Source of the DNA: Hansfordia pulvinata
Taxonomy: Eukaryota > Ascomycota > Sordariomycetes > Xylariales
Length of the DNA stretch: 64,000 nt
Assembly (NCBI GenBank): GCA_006538405.1
Contig: BJKQ01000001.1
Span: 3,348,001 to 3,412,000 of the forward strand
Direction: 5' to 3'
Shown: piece after piece, positions 57,986 through 64,000 of the stretch
How the letters are laid out: each line of letters opens with the position of its first letter
How positions within the stretch are numbered: the first letter of the stretch is position 1
Made by a program: the position numbers and the translations under genes
Notes under the pieces: model-generated
The model's database searches: none
What the model saw: only the letters and a program-made list of their open reading frames with translations
Told to the model about the DNA's origin: nothing

Positions 57986-58420
57986 CACTGGCTGCCACTG
58001 CCTACCCCTCCACACAGCGCTGTCGCCGCCCGCCGCCTCCACCTGGAGCTAGCTGGAGGGTGCTAGGTGCCTCTGTAGGTTCCAGCCTACGGGGCGCCCC
58101 GTGCAGTGGACCAGCAGCGCTGGAGCCCCCCGCCCACCGCCAAATTACGGGCGCCGCGGCAGCTAATCCGGTGGAGGCCAGTGAGTGCCCACCTACCTGT
58201 GATGGACGCCCGAGTCAAGATCCATTGATTCCCCGGGTTTCGTGACCGACCCTCGACGCCGACTCGACTCCCAACCAGTCTCCCCATTCATTCCCAGCTC
58301 GCCCTGGCTACCACCAGGCATGCATCCAGCCAATAGAGACCTGCTCCCAGATTTCCCACGGCTTCGGATGGCCAGCCTGCTTCCCTTTCCTGTGCAACAA
58401 TCCCACCCCGACCAGCAGCC

Positions 58421-61120
58421 ATGCCGATACGCGTCAAGTCGCGCCCCATGGCCTCTGAGCAGCCGCCCTCGCCTCGCTGGGAGCAGCGCTCCGCCGACGT
58501 CAAGCTGCCCGACATAGCCCACGACGACGAGTTCCGAGACGTCGTCAAGAAGCTCTCCATGTGTGTCAGACATCCGCCCTCCCGCCCCTTTTCTTTCCTC
58601 TGCCACGCCCCCTCCCCCGGTCTGGGCAACAGATACCGCAACAGCCCGCTAACACCTGTCCTCCAGCTTCATAGTCGATGTCATCGACGTGCCAAGCACC
58701 TTTGAGCAGCTGCGCACCACCACCGCCGGCGACGACTTGAGACTGCTGGTCGAGCACCTCAACAGCCACGTAACCAACCCCGCCACCGTCAATGCCCTGC
58801 TGTAAGTTTGTTCCCCCCTGGGTGGGTGCCTGATGGGGAGCGCGGCCTGGTCTTTTCCCCCATTCCTGCCCTCTCCAGCCAGCTTGGTATGACGTGCCCC
58901 GCCTCTCTGGCCCGGATCGGCTCGGCGCAGTGGAGCCACCGGAGGCCAATACATCACGGCGGCTTGGCAGACATGTAGAGCGAGAGAATTGGTCGCCACC
59001 CCCTGCGTTTCTGCTTGTCTTGCGTCCGGCCGGTGCTGACCCGATCCTGCCAGAGCTCTTCGCTGGCACTACAGCGCCAGCTCCGATGAAAGGGGCATTA
59101 GCGACGCCCGCGCCAATGCATGTGAAATTGTGGCTTGGAGGTTCCTGACCCGCCTGTCCGAACGTGAGGTTGTCGAGTTCTGCCTGTACGAGATCCCCGG
59201 CCCGTACACCGCCGGTCACTCTTCGCGGTCCTCCTCGGTGGCCGATGGAGGCGAGAGCAACGAGCACACCGCCCTGCTGGGCCCCGGTCCCGGCAGGCCC
59301 CATTCCGGGGGCAGCCGCGGCAGCCGCCCGGAGCATCCCAGGATGGGCTCGGCGCGGCGGGACTTTCTCGTGCAATCCGTGACCAACCTGACCATGAGCG
59401 AGCACGGCTCCGACACTGACGAGGACGAGCCCGAGTACGACCCCACGGCACCATTCGTCCACTTGAACGCCCTCGAGATCGCTGCCATTGCCGATGCCAA
59501 GAGGTTCCTCAGCCAGCACGTGGTCCAGAAGATCATCACCGGCATATGGAACGGCGAGATCATCTTCTGGGAGCGCCTGACCGTCGACTCGACAAAGAAG
59601 CCTCGCTTCTACAATCCGCAAAAGGCCGACCCCTTTGCCCGGCTGCGGGTCCCCAAATATCTCAAGATCTACGAGTCGCTCTTTTTCCTCAGCTTCCTGA
59701 TCCTCTACTACATCGTTCTGATCAGGCAGGACCGCTACGCCGTCCAGCCCAGCGAGATCCTGCTGTACATCTGGTTCGCTGCTTTCTTCTACGACGAGCT
59801 GAGCGAGTACCTCGATGCCGGCTCCGTATTCTACGCTGCCGATGTGTGGAATCTGTTTGACATTGTCATGATAGCCATTGGGTTTGTCTTTGGCATCATG
59901 AGTAAGTTGCACGCGCTTATTGCCGATCCATCAAATGCTGACGCCTCCCTCAGGGTTTGCGGGACTCTACATGGAGGACTACAAACTTGTGGACAGTGCT
60001 TTTGACGTGCTGTCATTGGAGGCTCTTTTCATGGTCCCCCGGGTCTGCTCCATTCTCAGCCTCTCGCCCTACTGGGGCACGCTGATTCCATGCTTCAAAG
60101 AGATGGGCAAAGATTTTCGTACGTCTTCTGGGTTCAAGCAATAGCCGCGAATGGCGCGTCGAGATTTCTGCTAATCGGAACGCAGTGAAATTCATGGTCC
60201 TGGTCATAATCCTATATGTCGGCTTTCTGACGACCTTCTCGTTGGTTGGCCGAGATTCTTTCTCTTTCGAGCACATGGCCATGATTGTCACGAAGATCTT
60301 CTTTGGCTCGAGCACCGTCGGGTTTGATATCATGGATCAGATTGACCCCATATTCGGTAAGAGTTTCCAAGTTCTATATCGCGTTTGGGTGCACTACTGA
60401 CCATTCTGTAGGCCCGCCCTTGATGTTCATCTTCGTCACCCTGAGTTCGATCCTACTGATGGGCTCGCTCACGGGTATGCTGAGCAACAGCTTCTCTCGT
60501 GTCATTACCCATGCGCGGGAAGAATACCTTTACGTCTACAGCGTGTTTGTGCTGGAAGCCTCGACTAGTAACAGGGCCACTCACTTTTACCGTAAGTTAC
60601 GAGGTGCCACTCTGTCTGGGCAGCCAGCATTTTACTAACAGGACCCCCAGCGCCGTTCAACCTACTCTCCCTTGGGATCTTCCGGCCTCTGCGGCTCTTC
60701 CTGCCGTCCGACTCTAGATTCCGAGGGGCCCGCATCGTCCTCCTGAAGTTCACCCACGCTCCCATTGTCGCGGCGATCCAGGCGTACGAGTGGCTGTCGT
60801 TCCGCCTGGGCAAGAGCGACGGATTCGACCAGTTCCGCGGCCCAAGGACGGACTCGATCAAGAAGAGGATAGCCCCGCCACCGACGCGGCCGAACTCGGG
60901 CCACAGACCCCGGCTCGGCCCCCCTCAGCAGACTGCCACGAGCATCATCAACAACACCAGCCCGCGGACCCAGGCCCCGCCGAACCTCGAGACCCCCGCC
61001 GAGGCGGACCCAGTGAGCATGGAAGAGCGTGTGTCGGAGCTGTCGGCTAAAATCGACAAGCTCACGGTCTTGGTCTCGTCCCTCCAAGCTGGGGAGATGA
61101 TTGGCTCGATTCGTACGTGA
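58421..61120 (+). CDS. yvc1: Vacuolar TRP-like cation channel Yvc1
   Basis: Seven exons (58421-58560, 58667-58801, 59054-59901, 59954-60118, 60186-60356, 60412-60591, 60651-61120) join exactly to 702 residues. Yeast Yvc1 is a Ca2+-activated, mechanosensitive channel that releases Ca2+ from the vacuole. The soluble N-terminal domain (1-290) includes the TRP-type helices (LRWHYS, ARANACEIVAWRFLTRLSE) and a Ser/Gly-rich insertion. Six hydrophobic helices follow at about 300-316, 325-343, 356-374, 391-408, 432-451 and 489-512, with a pore loop near 459-485 (TKIFFGSSTVGFDIMDQIDP). After TM6 come conserved cytosolic segments (NSFSRVITHAREEYLYVYSV, FNLLSLGIFRPLRLFLP) and a short C-terminal coiled coil (MEERVSELSAKIDKLTVLVS). 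A second start ATG at 58448 is in frame. All splice sites are GT-AG; the gene is intact. Confidence 0.92.
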
Positions 61121-61793
61121 TCGCAACGAGGTGTCTTCACGCACGCGGTGCCGTGCTTCTTTTTCTTCTTCTTCTTCTTCTTCTTCTTCGATATGACTCT
61201 TCGTTCAGCTATGGGGCATTTGTTTTACATCTAGGATATTTAGCCGTGGATATGGGTTTCTGGAGTACCGCATTGCATTAGACGTCTCTTCTCACGTTAC
61301 AGCACGCATGCAGACAGGCAGGCAAACAGGAAGGCGAGGCAGCGTACACAAGCCTAGTAGAGAGAGAGATCATTAACATGCGAATTTTTCAAAAGACCGC
61401 GATTGCCAGTTGGGTGTGGCTTGTAGCTGGATTGCCGGCTCGAGATTGAGAGAAGCGGGCCATTCGGCTCTTTCCCCCTTGCGGAAAGCACTGTTCGCGC
61501 GGGCCGTCGGCATCGGGTCAGCGCTCCAGTCTCGGACGCCTCGACGTGCGCTGGAGGGGAGTCAGGCTGCTGACTCACACGAGACGGGGTGCAGCGCCGC
61601 AGCGCAGCAGGGGTCCCCGCCTCTCCTGTACGAGTATATCAAGGCCGAGAGCCGGGCCCGTATGAGACCGCGCGATACTCTCACTTCTAATTTTTTCTCT
61701 TGCAACAGCAAACAACTTTTGCTTTTCCTTTTTGGTTAAGATCTCTAACCAGCATCACGCATAAAACCCGGCCCACAAGAAGAATCCAACACA
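61121..61793. other. Intergenic, 0.7 kb
   Basis: Contains a TTC microsatellite just downstream of yvc1 and the promoter of the PhzF-like gene. A TACGAGTA word is at 61629. Confidence 0.5.
61157..61189. repeat. TTC microsatellite
   Basis: (TTC)n of about ten units. Confidence 0.85.
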
Positions 61794-62948
61794 ATGAGTG
61801 ACCCGCAGCAGCAGCAGCAGCAGCAGCAGAAGCCAGGCGGGACTGCCCCGCTGGAGCTCGAGTTCACGACGCTCGACGTCTTCACGGGCACGCGGATGGA
61901 GGGGAACCCGCTGGCGGTGGTGTCGGTGCCGGCGGCCCTGCGGGGGCGGCTGACCCAGGGGGCCAAGCAGAGGGTCGCGCGCGAGTTCAACCTCAGCGAG
62001 ACGGTCTTCCTGCACGAGCCGCCGCCGCCGCCGTCGGGCGAAGAGGGAGGAGATGAGAGCAGCAGCAGCAGCAGCAGCAGCCGGGACATTGACATCTTCG
62101 TGCCGGACCGCGAGATCCGCTTCGCGGGACACCCGACCATCGGCACGGCCGTGCTGCTGCGCCACTACGACCGTGCCCGGGGCGGCGGCGGCGGCAACCG
62201 AGTGGTAGTGGACCGCCTGGTCTGCGGGGCGGGGCCGATCGAGCTGCGCGACGGAGGCGACGGGGATTCTCAGCAGCAGGAGCAGTCACAGCAGCAGCAG
62301 CAGCGCGTCGTCTCGGCCCGCGTCCCGCACGAGGTCCACCTGCACTCGCGGACGCTGCGCGACGTCACTCCGGCGGGGGCGAAGAGCAGCAGCAGCAGCA
62401 GGAGCGGAGAGGAGGAGGAGCTGGACGCCCCCGTCGTCAGCATCGTGCGCGGCATGGCCTTTGCGCTGATCCGCCTGCCCTCGCTCGAGGCGCTGGCGGG
62501 CATCGCCCCCGGGGCCGGCGGGGCCGGCGGGGTGGGGCCGGACCCGGACAGCGGCGGGGCGCTCCTGGACGAGGGGTGGCGCGAGGGCCTGGCGCTGCGG
62601 TACTACTACGTCGACGAGGGGCGGACCGGGGGGCCGGCGGGGAGCAGGAGGAGGCTTCGCGCGCGCTTGGTGATGCAGTCGGCCGAGGACCCGGCCACGG
62701 GCAGCGCGGCGTCGGCGCTCGCCGCCTACCTCACGCTTTACGAGGGCGGCGGCGGCGGCGGTGGTGGTAATGGTGGTGGGGGCGAGCGGTTCGAGATCAC
62801 GCAGGGCGTCGAGATGGGCCGCCGCAGCGTCATCTCGGTCGAGACGACGACCACGACGGACGCAGAGGGGAAGACGGTCCTTCGGGATCTGTACCTCGGA
62901 GGGACGGCTGTCGTGGTCATGAGGGGCAGCCTGACTGTCGATGTCTAG
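61794..62948 (+). CDS. PhzF-family isomerase/epimerase-like protein
   Basis: Single exon, 384 residues. PhzF motifs are visible: LDVFTGTRMEGNPLAVV at the start, FNLSETVFL with the family's catalytic-type Glu, DREIRFAGHPTIGTA, then in the second half LVMQSAEDPATGSAASALAA and the C-terminal FEITQGVEMGRRS. The fold is a pair of diaminopimelate-epimerase-like domains. Bacterial PhzF isomerises a phenazine precursor, but most eukaryotic members (such as yeast Yhi9) have no known substrate. Low-complexity insertions are striking: Gln run at residues 5-12, Ser run near 88-95, Gly run near 129-133, Gln runs near 163-173, Ser near 198-205 and Gly near 322-333. They fall between conserved blocks and explain the excess over the usual near-300 residues. 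Confidence 0.9.
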   Translation: MSDPQQQQQQQQKPGGTAPLELEFTTLDVFTGTRMEGNPLAVVSVPAALRGRLTQGAKQRVAREFNLSETVFLHEPPPPPSGEEGGDESSSSSSSSRDIDIFVPDREIRFAGHPTIGTAVLLRHYDRARGGGGGNRVVVDRLVCGAGPIELRDGGDGDSQQQEQSQQQQQRVVSARVPHEVHLHSRTLRDVTPAGAKSSSSSRSGEEEELDAPVVSIVRGMAFALIRLPSLEALAGIAPGAGGAGGVGPDPDSGGALLDEGWREGLALRYYYVDEGRTGGPAGSRRRLRARLVMQSAEDPATGSAASALAAYLTLYEGGGGGGGGNGGGGERFEITQGVEMGRRSVISVETTTTTDAEGKTVLRDLYLGGTAVVVMRGSLTVDV

Positions 62949-63556
62949 GAGCGAGGCGCGGCGTTGCTGGTGCCTCGACGGGGAGGCAATTCACGAGAGT
63001 GACGAGTGATAAGTCAACGCGAATTTATTGGGCATGCGAGAGTAGAGAGAGCTACCTACTGAAAGAAAAGGGGAAAAGACAATCAACGCGATGTTTTAGC
63101 AACGGTCAAGGTGAAGGGATGCCATCTGACTCGAGAGGGCAGGTCGACGTAATGGCAGAGCAACCGAGAATAGGAGATAAGGCCGCCTGGCCGTGCAGTG
63201 AAGCATATGAGAACCGAAGCAGTGAGTGTCTGCCGTGTGGCTGCGCCCTTCTTCGGCCCCGTAGCGAGTGTTATACACCTCGCTCGGAGTGACCGCGCTC
63301 CCAACGTCAGGCTCAGGGGGACACTGATGTCTTTTCTAATCCGTAAGAGGGCCGTGCTCGGTCCAGGGGTGCTGCTGGAAAAATCATCTGGATCGGCCAA
63401 CGAAATAATTGCGCATTTCGTCGGATCTCCGAGCTTCGGCGACCATCGTATCCTGTGACTAGGCCTCGGGAAGGCCTCGAGGGAAATCGCACGGGACAAG
63501 ATCATTTCACATACTGGCGTAGCAGTGTGTGTGATCCTATAGCGATAGGAAATCAT
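62949..63556. other. Intergenic, 0.6 kb
   Basis: Between convergent genes. An open minus-strand frame of 157 residues exists but has no motif or typical codon use, and I do not call it. Confidence 0.45.
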
Positions 63557-64000
63557 TCAACTCTCTCGTTTCTCACCAAAAGGCGGCGGCTGTTTCTCGT
63601 CAACGAAGAAGGCATGGATGTTGATCTCCTGATCGAGCTTCGCCTTGATCTCGAGCAGAAGCTCTTTGCATCTCACCATCGCGATCTTCGATAGAGGGCG
63701 ATGGACGGAACACTGTGAAGGGAGTTGACGAACACACTGGCATTGTCCAGAATTGGCCGTGTTTGCGCTTACTAGGAGCTGCATAGCACGTGGCAGCATC
63801 TCCTGCGCAGCTTCAGCTGGGACTTGATAGCGCCCGTCCGAGTAGGGGGAAACTGATCTGACATACAGAGGACTGGTGAGAAGCTCTGTGAGGAACTTGC
63901 GAAGGTGAGACCCTGGCGCGGTATTCTCCCAGACTGAAGACAAAACGTGAAAGGGGGGCTGGAAGGTTCTGGTTTTGTTCGAGGTCCGTACCTCTGTCCA
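63557..64000 (-). CDS. Partial protein, C-terminal part (5' end outside window)
   Basis: The minus-strand frame is open from the right edge to a TGA at 63557-63559, 147 residues visible, and the gene starts beyond the window. The sequence FHVLSSVWENTAPGSHLRKFLTELL resembles the segment VWENT..S.LR.LLVDL found after the BTB/POZ domain of many filamentous fungal BTB proteins, so it may be the tail of such a protein. The rest (EAAQEMLPRAMQLLVSANT, ELLLEIKAKLDQE) is helical. No BTB domain is visible here, so the class is a guess. Confidence 0.5.
   Translation of the reverse strand, partial: WTEVRTSNKTRTFQPPFHVLSSVWENTAPGSHLRKFLTELLTSPLYVRSVSPYSDGRYQVPAEAAQEMLPRAMQLLVSANTANSGQCQCVRQLPSQCSVHRPLSKIAMVRCKELLLEIKAKLDQEINIHAFFVDEKQPPPFGEKRES

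Larger units (their letters stand above)
51127..58420. other. Gene-poor region, 7.3 kb
   Basis: No gene I can support. It carries exact or near copies of CGAGTACTCG (51695, 52811, 52998, 55238, 57259, 57401), several TACCTACC words, short tandem repeats (52203-52240; 53198-53243) and G runs of 17 nt (54747) and 22 nt (57964). Overlapping open frames on both strands reflect GC-rich, stop-poor DNA. Confidence 0.55.

Noticed and set aside
63083..63556. 157-residue minus-strand frame after the edge gene
   Set aside because: No recognisable domain and no typical codon use; it starts just past the stop of the edge gene in another frame.

Overview
The window is nuclear DNA of a filamentous ascomycete, most likely a Sordariomycete. 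The genes are GC-rich, most are split by short GT-AG introns (about 50-110 nt, a few near 250 nt), and the gene set is typically fungal: a DUF3405 protein, a secreted M28 leucine aminopeptidase, a Zn2Cys6 regulator, Bem1, Yvc1, Vps36 and Thp3. Two eukaryotic tRNA genes are present, one with an intron. I do not name a genus.

Layout. 1-1.5 kb: 3' end of a DUF3405 gene. 2.5-4.0 kb: leucine aminopeptidase. 5.7-8.3 kb: phospholipase D-like protein. 9.2-11.8 kb: Zn2Cys6 transcription factor with eight exons. 14.0-19.7 kb: three small or mid-sized predicted secreted proteins around an Ayr1-like short-chain dehydrogenase. 19.7-22.6 kb: no gene, but a 539-bp MITE-like element with TA target duplications. 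22.6-23.7 kb: a conserved-looking membrane protein. 24.5-29.4 kb: divergent pair vps36 (-) and thp3 (+). 29.4-39.1 kb: about 9.7 kb with no convincing gene. 39.1-41.3 kb: bem1. 42.5-42.8 kb: tRNA-Ala and tRNA-Ile in tandem. 43.8-45.4 kb: a CENP-B-type DNA-binding protein. 46.7-47.9 kb: thymidylate synthase. 49.4-51.1 kb: a one-pass cell-surface protein. 51.1-58.4 kb: a second stretch without convincing genes. 58.4-61.1 kb: vacuolar cation channel yvc1. 61.8-62.9 kb: PhzF-family protein. 63.6-64.0 kb: 3' end of a further gene on the minus strand.

The genes are mostly housekeeping (endosomal sorting, mRNA biogenesis, polarity, nucleotide synthesis, vacuolar Ca2+ release) mixed with secreted and surface proteins. 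I see no biosynthetic cluster or operon-like unit. Intergenic DNA has its own short vocabulary: the palindrome CGAGTACTCG and variants of GGTACCTACC recur many times between genes, and there are G or C homopolymers up to 22 nt long.

Four otherwise well-formed genes each need at least one extra G or C to stay in frame (near 14330, 23340, 25490 and 39601, and perhaps near 26000). This common direction points to base-call contractions in the assembly rather than to four pseudogenes. I found no clearly new multi-gene system; the most unusual signals are the dispersed palindrome, the MITE, the possible two-tRNA transcript and the His/Glu-repeat CENP-B-like protein.
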